64,000 nt of DNA from Pseudomonas sp. B21-028 (GCF_024749045.1 NZ_CP087184.1:1488001-1552000); one strand, 5' to 3'; numbered from the stretch's first letter, positions 9,023-18,503 are shown. Notes: a model not told the origin generated them from the sequence alone. Made by a program: numbers and translations.

Positions 9023-10210
9023 CTATGTGCGGCTCAGCTCGATCAGGGCCCGGGTAAGCCGCTCGATATCACTCGCCAGTGTGATCAACCCCGGCGTGAT
9101 ACGGATACAAGGCCCGACACTGGTCTGGCGCACCACGGTGAAGATCCCATAGTCGTTGAGCAATCGATCGGCCATCGCCTGCTGATCCGCCTGAGCGGTA
9201 AAGCGCATCGAGGTGATGCCACAGTAGAGTCGCCGATCATCCGGGGTCATGACTTCGATGCCCGGCAGATCGCGCACCGCGTTGACCCAGAGGTCGCGCA
9301 AGTAGCAGAGTCGCGCACCTTTGGCCAGGGCGCCGCCCAGGGCGCGGTGTTCTTCGAACACCAGGGGCAGGGTCAGCAGGGCCGGAATATTCGGTGTGCT
9401 GTGGGGCGTGCGCGAGCGGATGTCGTTTGCCGGGTAATGACTGTCGTCCATGTCCGGGTCGATGTCGGCCAGGCGTTGCGGGTCTATGTACAGGAAGCCC
9501 AGGGCCAGGGGCCCGCCGATCCATTTCTGCAGATTGAATCCGGCGAACGGGATACCCATTTTTGCCAGGTCGAAATCGATCTGGCCCAAGGCATGGGCGC
9601 CGTCGAGGATGATGTCGACATCGAACTCCCGAGCGGCTTCGGCAATGGCCTGTACCGGCATCACCAGCCCGGTGAGGTGGTTGACGTAGGTCAGCGTCAT
9701 CAGTTTCAGGCGCGGGTAGCGAATGAACGCCTCCCGGTAAGTTCCCACCAGGCTCTCGAAACTGGCCGGATGCTGGTGGACCAGTTCGATCAGCTCCACG
9801 CCACGCTGGCGGGCCAGCCAGCGCATGGCGCTCTTGACCGACTGGTATTCCAGATCACAGATCAGCACCTGGTCGCCCGGCTTCAGGCCGTTGTAGTTGC
9901 GAATCAACAATTGCAGGGAGTCCACGGCGCTGCGGGTCAGCGCCACGGTTTGCGCAGGCGCCTTGATCAACTCCGCGACCTGGCGGCGAATCGCCTCGCC
10001 TTGTTCACGGTCGAAATGCTGGCGCACGTACACCGAGTTGCTGCGGTTGATGAAATCGATATTGCGCTGGTACTCCTCGACCACGGTCCGCGACATGCGT
10101 CCGAAGTAGCCGTTCTCCAGGTTCAGCGGTCCATCGGCGGCGACGTCGTAGCGGTCGACAAAGGTCTGCCAGAAAGCTTCATCGTGGGCGCGCAGGGTGT
10201 TCTCGGGCAT
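9023..10210 (-). CDS. Class V aminotransferase (isopenicillin-N-epimerase-like, PLP-dependent)
   Basis: This is a fold-type I PLP enzyme of 395 residues. The PLP-contacting aspartate is in ILDGAHALGQ (residue 203) and the Schiff-base lysine in FNLQKWIGGP (residue 229); an N-terminal glycine-rich NLENGYFGRMS segment is typical of the subgroup. Relatives are variously labelled isopenicillin N epimerase or cysteine desulfurase-like, and the true substrate cannot be told from sequence. The following DUF3820 gene is upstream on the same strand, 12 bases away, so the two may be co-transcribed. Confidence 0.85.
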   Translation of the reverse strand: MPENTLRAHDEAFWQTFVDRYDVAADGPLNLENGYFGRMSRTVVEEYQRNIDFINRSNSVYVRQHFDREQGEAIRRQVAELIKAPAQTVALTRSAVDSLQLLIRNYNGLKPGDQVLICDLEYQSVKSAMRWLARQRGVELIELVHQHPASFESLVGTYREAFIRYPRLKLMTLTYVNHLTGLVMPVQAIAEAAREFDVDIILDGAHALGQIDFDLAKMGIPFAGFNLQKWIGGPLALGFLYIDPQRLADIDPDMDDSHYPANDIRSRTPHSTPNIPALLTLPLVFEEHRALGGALAKGARLCYLRDLWVNAVRDLPGIEVMTPDDRRLYCGITSMRFTAQADQQAMADRLLNDYGIFTVVRQTSVGPCIRITPGLITLASDIERLTRALIELSRT

Positions 10211-10222
10211 GGGAGGGCCTAA

Positions 10223-10459
10223 TCAGGGACGGGGCTTGGGTTTGCCGTGCTTGACGCGCAACGGGTCGAGCAGGTCTGACAGACCGTTGTGGTCGATCTC
10301 CTGCATCAACGCCAGCAAACCGCCCAACTCACCGTGGGGAAAACCTTCGCGGGCGAACCAGTTCAGGTATTGACCGGGCAGGTCGGCAAGGATTCGGCCT
10401 TTGTATTTACCGAAGGGCATCTGGCGCGTGATCAGCAGTTCGAGGGTTTCCGGGTTCAT
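10223..10459 (-). CDS. DUF3820 family small protein
   Basis: This is a 78-residue basic protein with the family pattern MPFGKYKGRILADLP, an aromatic YLNWFAREGFP stretch and a lysine/proline-rich tail. Members are sometimes called quorum-sensing-regulated virulence factors, but no biochemical role is known to me. It directly precedes the aminotransferase gene and is divergent from the DUF2383-type gene at 10665. Confidence 0.8.
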   Translation of the reverse strand: MNPETLELLITRQMPFGKYKGRILADLPGQYLNWFAREGFPHGELGGLLALMQEIDHNGLSDLLDPLRVKHGKPKPRP

Positions 10460-10664
10460 GGCAAATGTCTTGGATCAAACAGGTTTGAAAATACAGGCAT
10501 TCTGCATGCAGGCCAAATGACAGATCATGCAAATAACGCGGATACAGATTTTGTCTGTTTAATTAACTTGTTGATTTTTAAGATTAATTCTCGTCGGTCG
10601 GAGCTGGCATGCCCGATGCAATATTCCTTGCAGGTTTTTTATTCACCAGCAAAGGAATTGAAAA

Positions 10665-11129
10665 ATGACCGATATGAACAAAGAAGCCATCGCCGTCCTG
10701 AATGACCTGATCCAGACCAGCAAGGATGGTCAGGAAGGCTTCAAGACCTGCGCCGAAGACATCAAGCATCCGCAACTCAAGGCCCTGTTCGTACAGCGTT
10801 CCGCCGATTGTGCCACCGCTGCATCCGAACTGCAGGCCGCCGTTCGCTCGTTGGGCGGTGACCCGGAAACTTCCACCAGTGTTTCCGGTGACCTGCACCG
10901 TCGTTGGGTGGATGTGAAGTCCATGTTCACCGGCAAGGACGAGGAAGCGGTGCTCAACGAGGCCGAGCGTGGCGAAGACCATGCGCTGAAGGCCTACAAG
11001 GAAGCCATGGAGAAGATCACCAAGCACAATCTGGTCGGCATCCGTGATCTGGTTGAACGCCAGTACCATGGCGTGCAACGCAACCATGATCAGGTCAAGG
11101 CGCTGCGTAACCAGGCACGCGCCAGCTGA
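10665..11129 (+). CDS. PA2169-family four-helix-bundle protein (DUF2383)
   Basis: The protein has 154 residues, is helical and ferritin-like in pattern, and carries charged heptads such as AVLNDLIQTSKDGQEGFKTC and a histidine/glutamate-rich C-terminal half. Family members are often induced by stress or low oxygen in pseudomonads, but the function is not settled. AAAGGAA precedes the ATG. It is a single-gene unit closed by a hairpin and T-tract. Confidence 0.85.
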   Translation: MTDMNKEAIAVLNDLIQTSKDGQEGFKTCAEDIKHPQLKALFVQRSADCATAASELQAAVRSLGGDPETSTSVSGDLHRRWVDVKSMFTGKDEEAVLNEAERGEDHALKAYKEAMEKITKHNLVGIRDLVERQYHGVQRNHDQVKALRNQARAS

Positions 11130-11150
11130 TACATGTGCTTGATCTAGAAA

Positions 11151-11175
11151 ACGCCAGCTTGTCTGGCGTTTTTTT
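11151..11175 (+). terminator. Rho-independent terminator after the DUF2383-type gene
   Basis: ACGCCAG-CTTGT-CTGGCGT is a perfect 7-base stem followed by T's. Confidence 0.9.
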
Positions 11176-11220
11176 ATGGCAATTTATCGGCAAGCACATT
11201 TTGGGGCAAGGAGGATTGTT

Positions 11221-11330
11221 TGTGGCGAGGGGATTTAGCGAAACGTCGCACCGCCCCGCTGGGCTGCGCAGCAGGCCCAAAACAGCGAGGGCCGCTCCGC
11301 GCCCCAGCGGGGATAAATCCCCTCGCCACA
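11221..11330. repeat. REP doublet, GTGGCGAGGGGATT family
   Basis: TGTGGCGAGGGGATTTAGCG opens and CCCCTCGCCACA closes the doublet. The left unit is the rarer TTTAGCGAAACGT variant and the right unit the common GGGATAAATCC form. The remaining bases up to 11497 are the AT-richer leader of the efflux operon, where I see no clear operator. Confidence 0.8.
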
Positions 11331-11497
11331 AGAATTCTCTACTAACTCGTGTGTTTCAGCGTTTTCAGAAAAAGTGTCTTGTCGAATCCAGGCCTAATCA
11401 GCTCTGGACTCAAATAGGTAGCTAGCTAATAATTGCGCTTGCCCCATCACCCTTCATTGCAACTATCGTTACTGCAACCCCAGAAAGAGTTTCCTGC

Positions 11498-13498
11498 GTG
11501 CCCATTACCCTCCAGGCCATGTTCGCCCCCGACCGCCTCGCTGTGCAATTCGCCATCAAGACCGTGCTCGGTGGTGGACTGGCGTTGTGGCTGGCATTGC
11601 GCTGGGGGCTGGAGCAGCCGTCGTGGGCGTTGATGACCGCGTTCATCGTGGCGCAGCCGCTGTCCGGGATGGTGGTGCAAAAGGGGCTGGCGCGGTTGCT
11701 CGGCACGCTGGTGGGTACCGTCATGTCGGTGGTCTTCATGGGGCTGTTCGCTCAGACACCGTGGTTGTTCCTGTTGGCGCTGGCCTTGTGGCTGGGGCTG
11801 TGCACGGCCTGTTCGACGCTGCTGCGAAGTGCCTGGTCCTATTCCTTCGTGTTGGCCGGGTACACGGTGGCGATCATCGCCTTGCCGGCCGTTTCCCACC
11901 CGCTGGGGGTGTTCGATCAGGCGGTGGCGCGCTGCACCGAGATCAGCCTGGGCATTTTCTGCGCCACGGCCGCCAGTGCCTTGCTCTGGCCGTTGCGGGT
12001 CGAGCGACAGTTGGCGGGCCAGGCCCATGCCGCCTGGCAGAGCGGCATGCTGGCGGCCCGCGCGACTCTGGCGGGCGACGCCCAGGCGCGCAAGGGCTTG
12101 CTGGAGATTCTTGGCCGGATCGTCGCGGTGGATGCCCAGCGCGAACATGCCTGGTTCGAGGGTAGCCTGGGTCGCCAGCGCGCCCGGGCCATCAGCGGCT
12201 TGAGCCAGAAATTGCTGATGCTGCTGCGCATTGCCCGTTCGGTGCGTCGGCAATGGAAACAACTCGAACCCACAGAAGCCGAGGCCCTGCAACCCTGGAT
12301 GAACGAGGTTCAGCAAGCCCTCGATGCCGACACAGCAACGCTGCAAGCCTTGCGACCGCGGGTACTGGACGCCTCTCACGATCCCTCGATCAGCTCGGCG
12401 CAAAGTTACTGCCTGGCGCGTTTCGCCTTGTTGCTCGACACCGCCCTGGCCGCCTGCGCGGCGCTGGCTGCGGTGCGGGAGGGCAGGGAGGCGTCGGATC
12501 CGCCGCGCACCTTGACGCCCCATCGCGACGTGTCCCTGGCCATGGTATTCGGCGCCCGCAGTGCCCTGGCCTTTCTGGCGGTCTCCTGCTTCTGGCTGGC
12601 AACGGCCTGGCCCGCCGCGTCGGGTGCGCTGGTGTTGACGTGTGTGGTGTGCAGCTTGTTTGCCAGTCGCGAAAACGGCGCGCAGATCGGCATGAGTTTC
12701 CTGCGGGGCATTCTGCTGGCCGTGCCGACCGCATTCGTGATCGGCGAGATCCTGCTGCCGCAGTGGAGCAGCTTCGCCATGCTCTGCATGGCCATGGGCG
12801 TTCCGCTGTTCTTCGGTGCGCTGGGCATGGCCAAGCCGCCGATCTTTGCCACGGCCACGTCGTTCTGTCTGCATTTTGTGGTGCTGATATCACCGCTCAA
12901 CGCCATGAAGTACGACGTGGCGGCGTTCTTCAATAACGCTCAGGCGATGATGATCGGTGTGGGGGCGGCGGTATTGGCATTCAATCTGCTGATTCTGCGC
13001 GACCCGGCCTGGCACGGCCGTCGCCTGCTGGCCGCGACCCTGGACGACCTGGTACGCCTGACCCGGCGCAACCTGAGCGGCGCCGAGAGCTGGTTCGGCG
13101 GGCGCATGGCCGACCGGCTGTTGCAACTGGCGCGGCATTACCCCGAGTTGCCGGTCCCGGCGCGCAGCCGTTGGGATGATGGCTTGCTCGGCCTGGATAT
13201 CGGCGACGAGCTGCTGCACCTGCGCCTGAGCCTGGCCGTCGCCCGGGTGTCCGACAGCCGGGCGCAGCGCCGTTATTTCGAAGCGCTGGAGCAGGTGCTC
13301 GAACAGGGTCCGTCCGGTGAGCAGGCTGATGCGTTGGCCCCGGCCAGTGCCGAGTTCCTGAAGGTGCTGTCGACACAGCCCCCCGGCGATGCGTTGAAGT
13401 TGGCCCAGGGCGCGGTGGTGCAATTGCAGAACAGCTGGCGCGCCTGGTGCCGCCAGCACGAACCGGAACGAGGGGAGCACAGCCATGGGCTTGCGTGA
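11498..13498 (+). CDS. FUSC/AaeB-type aromatic acid efflux permease
   Basis: This is an inner-membrane transporter of 666 residues with the duplicated architecture of the FUSC family: a first block of about six hydrophobic segments (residues about 15-165), a soluble region, a second membrane block (about 350-500) and a soluble C-terminal tail. It should export hydroxylated aromatic acids or similar compounds with the two downstream genes. The GTG at 11498 is chosen because the peptide MPITLQAMFAPDRLAVQFAIK resembles homologues; an ATG at 11519 is an alternative. It overlaps the next gene by 14 bases. Confidence 0.88.
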   Translation: MPITLQAMFAPDRLAVQFAIKTVLGGGLALWLALRWGLEQPSWALMTAFIVAQPLSGMVVQKGLARLLGTLVGTVMSVVFMGLFAQTPWLFLLALALWLGLCTACSTLLRSAWSYSFVLAGYTVAIIALPAVSHPLGVFDQAVARCTEISLGIFCATAASALLWPLRVERQLAGQAHAAWQSGMLAARATLAGDAQARKGLLEILGRIVAVDAQREHAWFEGSLGRQRARAISGLSQKLLMLLRIARSVRRQWKQLEPTEAEALQPWMNEVQQALDADTATLQALRPRVLDASHDPSISSAQSYCLARFALLLDTALAACAALAAVREGREASDPPRTLTPHRDVSLAMVFGARSALAFLAVSCFWLATAWPAASGALVLTCVVCSLFASRENGAQIGMSFLRGILLAVPTAFVIGEILLPQWSSFAMLCMAMGVPLFFGALGMAKPPIFATATSFCLHFVVLISPLNAMKYDVAAFFNNAQAMMIGVGAAVLAFNLLILRDPAWHGRRLLAATLDDLVRLTRRNLSGAESWFGGRMADRLLQLARHYPELPVPARSRWDDGLLGLDIGDELLHLRLSLAVARVSDSRAQRRYFEALEQVLEQGPSGEQADALAPASAEFLKVLSTQPPGDALKLAQGAVVQLQNSWRAWCRQHEPERGEHSHGLA

Positions 13499-13691
13499 AT
13501 GGTCGATTGGCGGGGTGTTGCTCAGCCCGTTCCTGATTTATGTGGTGCTGGCCTTGCTGGTGACCGGTGCACTGCGCCTGTTGCTCAGCCTGGTGCCGGC
13601 CGGCCGTTGGATCTGGCACGAAGCCTTGTTCGACTGTGCCCTGTATGTCTGTGTCCTGACAGTGATTACCCTGGTCCTCGGGCCGTTATAA
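13485..13691 (+). CDS. DUF1656 small membrane protein (AaeX-like)
   Basis: The protein has 68 residues with two hydrophobic segments (about 10-37 and 48-66) and the family element EWSIGGVLLSPFLIY. It sits between a FUSC permease and a HlyD-type adaptor, exactly as AaeX does in E. coli. It starts inside the end of the permease gene, which suggests translational coupling. Its function within the pump is unknown. Confidence 0.88.
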   Translation: MGLREWSIGGVLLSPFLIYVVLALLVTGALRLLLSLVPAGRWIWHEALFDCALYVCVLTVITLVLGPL

Positions 13692-13701
13692 GGAGTTGAA
13701 C

Positions 13702-14565
13702 ATGCGTACCTCCGTACGTGTCGCCATTACGCTCGGCGTAGTGGCATTGGCGATTTTCGCCGGGTTTCACCTGTGGCAGTACTACATGCTCACGCCCTGG
13801 ACCCGCGATGCGCGGATTCGAGCCGACGTAGTGGTGGTCGCTCCCGATGTGTCGGGTTGGGTGCGTGAGCTCAAGGCGGTGGATAACCAGCAGGTCAAGG
13901 CCGGCGATCTATTGCTGAGCATCGACCGCGAGCGCTTCGAAGCGGCCGTGGAGAAGGCCAGGGCGGTGGTCCAGACCCGTCAGCAGCAACTGAGTCTGCG
14001 CGAGCACGAAGCCAGTCGCCGTGCCGCCCTGGGGCCCCAGGCCATCAGCGCCGAGCTGCGGGAAAATGCCCAGATCAACGCCGGCATCGCCCGGGGCGAA
14101 CTGCGCGAAGCCCAAGCCGAGGCCAAGGTCGCCGAGCTCAACCTGGCTCGCAGCCAGGTGCTGGCGCCTCGTAGCGGTCACATCACCAACCTGCGGCTGG
14201 CCGAAGGCAACTACGTCAACGCCGGGCAGCCGGTCATGGCGCTGATCGACGATTCGACGTTCTATGTGCAGGCCTATTTCGAAGAGACCAAACTGCCGAG
14301 GATCCGCGTGGGCGATCCGGTCAAGGTCTGGCTGATGAGCGCCGGTCATGCGTTGGAAGGGCACGTCGAAAGCGTCAGCCGCGGCATTACCGACCGCAAC
14401 ACCAACCCGGACGCGCAGTTGCTGGCGGAAGTGGAACCGACCTTCAATTGGGTGCGCCTGGCCCAGCGGATTCCGGTGCGGATCAAGCTGGACAAGGTAC
14501 CCGAAGGGGTGAACCTGAGTGCGGGGATGACGGCGAGTGTGCAGGTGCAGGAGCAAGATCGATAA
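13702..14565 (+). CDS. HlyD-family efflux periplasmic adaptor (AaeA-like)
   Basis: This membrane-fusion protein, 287 residues, has one N-terminal transmembrane helix (about residues 8-28), a lipoyl-like segment (VVVVAPDVSGWVRELKAVDNQQVKAGDLL), an alpha-helical hairpin and a beta-barrel region. It should link the FUSC permease to an outer-membrane channel. The ATG at 13702 follows AAGGAG; an upstream TTG would place that ribosome site inside the gene. No outer-membrane factor gene lies next to it. Confidence 0.9.
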   Translation: MRTSVRVAITLGVVALAIFAGFHLWQYYMLTPWTRDARIRADVVVVAPDVSGWVRELKAVDNQQVKAGDLLLSIDRERFEAAVEKARAVVQTRQQQLSLREHEASRRAALGPQAISAELRENAQINAGIARGELREAQAEAKVAELNLARSQVLAPRSGHITNLRLAEGNYVNAGQPVMALIDDSTFYVQAYFEETKLPRIRVGDPVKVWLMSAGHALEGHVESVSRGITDRNTNPDAQLLAEVEPTFNWVRLAQRIPVRIKLDKVPEGVNLSAGMTASVQVQEQDR

Positions 14566-14583
14566 CGCTGACCCTGAGATCAT

Positions 14584-14715
14584 TGTGGCGAGGGGATTTA
14601 TCCCCGTTGGGCTGCGCAGCGGCCCCAAAACAGCCAACTCAATCCGTCTGGCACACCGAGGTGACAGGTTCTAGGGCTGCTGCGCAGCCCAGCGGGGATA
14701 AATCCCCTCGCCACA
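14584..14715. repeat. REP doublet, GTGGCGAGGGGATT family
   Basis: The inverted units TGTGGCGAGGGGATTTATCC and GGATAAATCCCCTCGCCACA are separated by about 90 bases. They lie between the convergent efflux operon and phaJ. Confidence 0.8.
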
Positions 14716-14744
14716 GGTAGATGCCACCCCAGAGATAGGGCCGG

Positions 14745-15215
14745 TCAGCCGATGCTGATCGCCGGCAACGTCGGCAAGGTCACCGTCTGCTGCTTGCGCG
14801 GCGCGAGGATCTCGGCCTCGCCGTCCACCACCAGTTCATCGCGCTGGTTGAACACGCGGGTGGCGATGCGCACGCGAAATTTTGGCAGTTTTTCCAGGAT
14901 CTCCAGGCGCACGGTCAAGGTGTCGCCGATCTTCACCGGTTTCTGGAAGCTCATCTGCTGGCCGATGTAGATGGTCCCAGGCCCAGGCAACTCGCACGCT
15001 ACCGCCGCGCTGATCAGCGCACCGCTGAACATGCCATGGGCGATGCGCTCCTTGAACATGCTCGCCGCGGCGAATTCGGCGTCCAGGTGCACCGGGTTGT
15101 GATCGCCCGACATGGCGGCGAACAGCTGGATATCACGCTCTTCGACGGATTTGCTATAGCTGGCGGTCTGGCCGACTTCGAGGGCTTCGTAAGGTGTGTT
15201 GGTAACCTGGGTCAT
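14745..15215 (-). CDS. phaJ: (R)-specific enoyl-CoA hydratase, MaoC family (PhaJ1-like)
   Basis: This hot-dog-fold hydratase of 156 residues should convert trans-2-enoyl-CoA from beta-oxidation to (R)-3-hydroxyacyl-CoA for PHA synthesis. The catalytic pattern FAAMSGDHNPVHLD is complete, with D and H of the MaoC dyad, followed by the HGMFSGAL stretch. It lies beside an alpha/beta hydrolase and divergent fadD genes, the same order as around P. aeruginosa PA3299-PA3302. The substrate range is inferred. Confidence 0.87.
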   Translation of the reverse strand: MTQVTNTPYEALEVGQTASYSKSVEERDIQLFAAMSGDHNPVHLDAEFAAASMFKERIAHGMFSGALISAAVACELPGPGTIYIGQQMSFQKPVKIGDTLTVRLEILEKLPKFRVRIATRVFNQRDELVVDGEAEILAPRKQQTVTLPTLPAISIG

Positions 15216-15259
15216 CTGTTTCCGATCCTATGGCGGGTAATGGAAAAAACGCTGGAAAG

Positions 15260-16204
15260 CTATTCGCTGCGTGGCGGGCGCTTGTGGTTCAGGGCCTGGG
15301 CGATCCAGGCCAGCACATCGGCCGTCACTTCATCGCGGTTGGTTTCGTTGAACAGTTCGTGCCGGGCCTGTGGATAAATCGTCAACTGCAGGTGCTGGCT
15401 GCCGGCGGCGCGCAGGGCGTCGGCCAGATCCTTGAGACGCTTGCCGTCGCTTACCGGATCACATTCACCGCCAATGACCAGCAACGGCAGGTCCGGATCG
15501 ATCTGGGCGAGATTGGACGCTTTGCTGATTTGCTGCAAGCCGCCGAGCAGGTCGACCCACAGCTGATTGCTACAGCGAAAGCCGCACAGTGGGTCGTGGA
15601 TGTACTTGTCCACCTCGGCCGGGTCGCGGCTGAGCCAGTCGAAGGGCGTGCGGGTCGGTTTGAGTTTCTGATTGAAACTGCCGAACGACAGCCACTCGAT
15701 CAAGGCGCTGCGCCCGGTAGCACCCTGGCGCCAGCGTTCGAAACGGGCGATCAGGCGTGCGACGCGATACAGCGCCACGGGCTGGAAATTGGACCCGCTG
15801 AGAATCGCCCCATGCAGGCTCGCGCTGTGATGCAGCAGGTACGCCTGGGCGATGTAGCTGCCCATGCTGTGGCCCAGCAGCACGATTGGCATGTCGGGAT
15901 GCTGCTGGCCGATGTGATGGTTGAGGCTGGCCAGGTCGCCGACCACCTTGGCCCAGCCATCTTCGTCAGCATAATGGCCCAGGATCGCCCCTTCGCCGGT
16001 CTTGCCATGGCCGCGCAAGTCCGGCGCGTAGACACCGTAGCCTTCGTCGCACAGGGCCTGAGCCAGGCGCTCATAGCGGCCGCTGTGTTCGGCCATGCCG
16101 TGAGCCAGCATGATCACTGCCCCGGGCGCGGTTTCGGGCAGCCACTGATTGACGAACAGGCGGCTGTGATCGGTTGCGGTCAGCCAGAACGTTTGATGAA
16201 TCAT
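15260..16204 (-). CDS. Alpha/beta hydrolase, monoacylglycerol-lipase-like
   Basis: The protein has 314 residues. The oxyanion region is LAHGMAEHSGRY (residues 34-44), the nucleophile elbow GHSMGS puts the serine at 113, and the acid and histidine appear in GGECDPVS and ARHELFNE toward the C-terminus. This pattern is that of the serine hydrolase Hydrolase_4/lysophospholipase group. No signal peptide is visible. It is divergent from fadD2 and upstream of phaJ on the same strand, which suggests release of fatty acids for activation by FadD. Confidence 0.85.
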   Translation of the reverse strand: MIHQTFWLTATDHSRLFVNQWLPETAPGAVIMLAHGMAEHSGRYERLAQALCDEGYGVYAPDLRGHGKTGEGAILGHYADEDGWAKVVGDLASLNHHIGQQHPDMPIVLLGHSMGSYIAQAYLLHHSASLHGAILSGSNFQPVALYRVARLIARFERWRQGATGRSALIEWLSFGSFNQKLKPTRTPFDWLSRDPAEVDKYIHDPLCGFRCSNQLWVDLLGGLQQISKASNLAQIDPDLPLLVIGGECDPVSDGKRLKDLADALRAAGSQHLQLTIYPQARHELFNETNRDEVTADVLAWIAQALNHKRPPRSE

Positions 16205-16422
16205 GACGATCCTTTACATGGGCGCATGCGCGATGTTGCTCCATTGTATAGCGCATCCGTTGCGTCTCGCCTGATCAGGCCACACGTAGGCGGCAAGATT
16301 CACACAATCTATGACACAAATTGCCGTATTTGCCTGATCGGCCAGAGCTGCTAGTGTCCCAAGAGCACCGCTTCCGCGAGCAGTACGGAAGCGGCCCCGG
16401 GATAGGTTCAGGTAAAGAGGAT

Positions 16423-16430
16423 AAAAACAA
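16423..16430 (+). promoter_or_regulatory. Candidate Crc/Hfq motif at the fadD2 start
   Basis: AAAAACAA fits AAnAAnAA and overlaps the first base of the fadD2 ATG, just after the AGAGGA ribosome site. The motif is short, so confidence is limited. Confidence 0.35.
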
Positions 16431-18118
16431 TGCAGCCTGATTTCTGGAATGACAAACGCCCGGCCGGCGTGCCCCTGGATGTCGACCTGGGGGCCTATAA
16501 GTCGGTCATCGAGGTGTTCGAGCGTTCCTGCAAGAAATTCGCCGACCGCCCGGCGTTCAGCAACATGGGCGTGACCCTCACGTATGCCGAGCTCGAGCGC
16601 TACAGCGCAGCCTTTGCCGGTTACCTGCAAACCCATACCGATCTGGTTCCCGGTGACCGTATCGCGGTGCAGATGCCCAATGTCCTGCAATATCCGATTG
16701 CCGTGTTCGGTGCCTTGCGCGCCGGGTTGATCGTGGTCAACACCAACCCGCTGTACACCCCGCGGGAAATGCGCCACCAGTTCAAGGATTCCGGTGCCCG
16801 GGCGCTGGTGTACATGAACCTGTTCGGCAGCAAGGTCCAGGAAGTGCTGCCCGACACGGACCTGCAGTATCTGATCGAAGCGAAAATGGGCGACCTGATG
16901 CCCACCGCCAAGGGCTGGCTGGTCAACACCGTGGTGAACAAGGTCAAGAAGATGGTCCCGGCGTATTCGCTGCCACAGGCCATTTCCTTCAAGAGCGCCT
17001 TGCGCCTGGGGCGTGGCCAGGCCATCAAGCCATTGAAGGTCAGCCTCGATGACATCGCGGTGCTGCAATACACCGGCGGCACCACCGGGTTGGCGAAGGG
17101 CGCGATGCTGACCCATGGCAATCTGGTGGCCAACATGCAGCAGGCCCGGGCTTGCCTGGGACAGCTCAGCGATGACGGCCAGCCGCTGCTGCGCGAAGGC
17201 CAGGAGGTCATGATCGCGCCGCTGCCGCTGTACCATATCTACGCCTTCACGGCGAACTGCATGTGCATGATGGTGACCGGCAACCACAACGTGCTGATCA
17301 CCAATCCGCGGGACATTGCCGGTTTCATCAAGGAGCTGAAGAACTGGCGTTTCTCGTTATTGCTGGGGCTCAACACGCTGTTCGTGGCGCTGATGGACCA
17401 TCCGGATTTCAAGACCCTGGATTTTTCCAACCTCAAGGTCACCAATTCCGGCGGCACCGCGTTGATCAAGGCCACCGCCGAGCGCTGGCAACAGATCACC
17501 GGTTGTGGCATTACCGAAGGGTATGGCCTGACCGAAACCTCGCCGGTGGCGAGTGCCAATCCCTATGGTGGTAAATCCCGGCTGGGTACGGTGGGGATGC
17601 CAGTGCCGGGCACGCTGATGAAAGTGATCAGCGACGACGGGACCGAACAGCCCCTGGGCGAGCGCGGCGAGCTGTGCATCAAGGGGCCGCAGATCATGAA
17701 AGGCTACTGGAACAAGCCCGAAGCCACCGCCGAGGTGCTGGACAGCGAAGGCTGGTTCAAGTCTGGTGACATCGCGGTGATCGACCCGGACGGTTTCGTG
17801 CGGATCGTCGACCGCAAGAAGGACATGATCATCGTCTCGGGTTTCAACGTGTACCCCAACGAAATCGAAGACGTGGTAATGGCCCACCCGAAGGTCGCCA
17901 ATTGCGCGGTGATCGGCGTGCCGGACGAGCGTTCGGGGGAGGCGGTGAAGCTGTTCGTGGTGGCGCGGGAGACGGGCGTCAGCCTCGAAGAACTCAAGGC
18001 CTACTGCAAGGAGAACTTCACCGGCTACAAGATTCCCAAGCACATCGTGTTGCGGGATTCGCTGCCGATGACGCCGGTGGGCAAGATCCTGCGCAGGGAG
18101 CTGCGCGATATCGCTTGA
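16430..18118 (+). CDS. fadD2: Long-chain fatty-acid-CoA ligase FadD2
   Basis: This is an AMP-forming acyl-CoA synthetase of 562 residues. The P-loop-like YTGGTTGLAKG is at residues 214-224, the adenine-binding GYGLTETSP at about 366-374 and the C-terminal hinge and FACS region (DGWFKSGDIA-like, then DRKKDMIIVSGFNVYP) at about 440-475. It activates long-chain fatty acids during uptake for beta-oxidation. A second fadD lies downstream in the same direction, as in P. aeruginosa (fadD2 then fadD1). A REP doublet and about 280 bases separate them, so they probably have separate promoters. Confidence 0.93.
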   Translation: MQPDFWNDKRPAGVPLDVDLGAYKSVIEVFERSCKKFADRPAFSNMGVTLTYAELERYSAAFAGYLQTHTDLVPGDRIAVQMPNVLQYPIAVFGALRAGLIVVNTNPLYTPREMRHQFKDSGARALVYMNLFGSKVQEVLPDTDLQYLIEAKMGDLMPTAKGWLVNTVVNKVKKMVPAYSLPQAISFKSALRLGRGQAIKPLKVSLDDIAVLQYTGGTTGLAKGAMLTHGNLVANMQQARACLGQLSDDGQPLLREGQEVMIAPLPLYHIYAFTANCMCMMVTGNHNVLITNPRDIAGFIKELKNWRFSLLLGLNTLFVALMDHPDFKTLDFSNLKVTNSGGTALIKATAERWQQITGCGITEGYGLTETSPVASANPYGGKSRLGTVGMPVPGTLMKVISDDGTEQPLGERGELCIKGPQIMKGYWNKPEATAEVLDSEGWFKSGDIAVIDPDGFVRIVDRKKDMIIVSGFNVYPNEIEDVVMAHPKVANCAVIGVPDERSGEAVKLFVVARETGVSLEELKAYCKENFTGYKIPKHIVLRDSLPMTPVGKILRRELRDIA

Positions 18119-18139
18119 TGTAGATCGAGTACAAACCTT

Positions 18140-18228
18140 TGTGGGAGCGAGCCTGCTCGCGATAGCGGTAGATCAGCCACAGGAATATTGGCTGACACAC
18201 CGCTATCGCGAGCAGGCTCGCTCCCACA
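18140..18228. repeat. REP doublet, GTGGGAGC family
   Basis: TGTGGGAGCGAGCCTGCTCG with CGCGATAGCGGT is mirrored by ACCGCTATCGCGAGCAGGCT with CGCTCCCACA around a short centre. It lies between fadD2 and fadD1. Confidence 0.85.
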
Positions 18229-18503
18229 TTGGTTTTGGGTTTAAACAGAAAAGAGGGCCGGCTTCAGAGCGTTCCTACAAGTTCGTAGAATTTTTACTCT
18301 AAAAGTGACCATTGCATATTCTTGAGTCTGATTAGTGACCATGCCGGCCACTTTTGGCTCTAGTCGACCTTTGGCAAAGCTGCTACTCTCGGCGCGCTTT
18401 TGTGACTTCTCGGCCTTCATCCAAGCCAGATTCACCAACAAACACACCAATAATAATCGCATCAAATGCGGTGAGAATTCGCGTTGCTGAGGAGTGGGCT
18501 TCC
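18229..18503 (+). other. fadD1 upstream region with a direct repeat
   Basis: This 275-base gap holds the probable fadD1 promoter. AGTGACCAT occurs twice, at 18304-18312 and 18334-18342, 30 bases apart (about three helical turns), which could be a tandem binding site. No PsrA-type GAAAC-N4-GTTTC palindrome was found. No gene is seen. Confidence 0.4.

Noticed and set aside
8693..10222. Open frame opposite the class V aminotransferase (about 510 codons)
   Set aside because: It begins inside eda and reads through a terminator and a REP doublet. The minus-strand gene has the PLP lysine.
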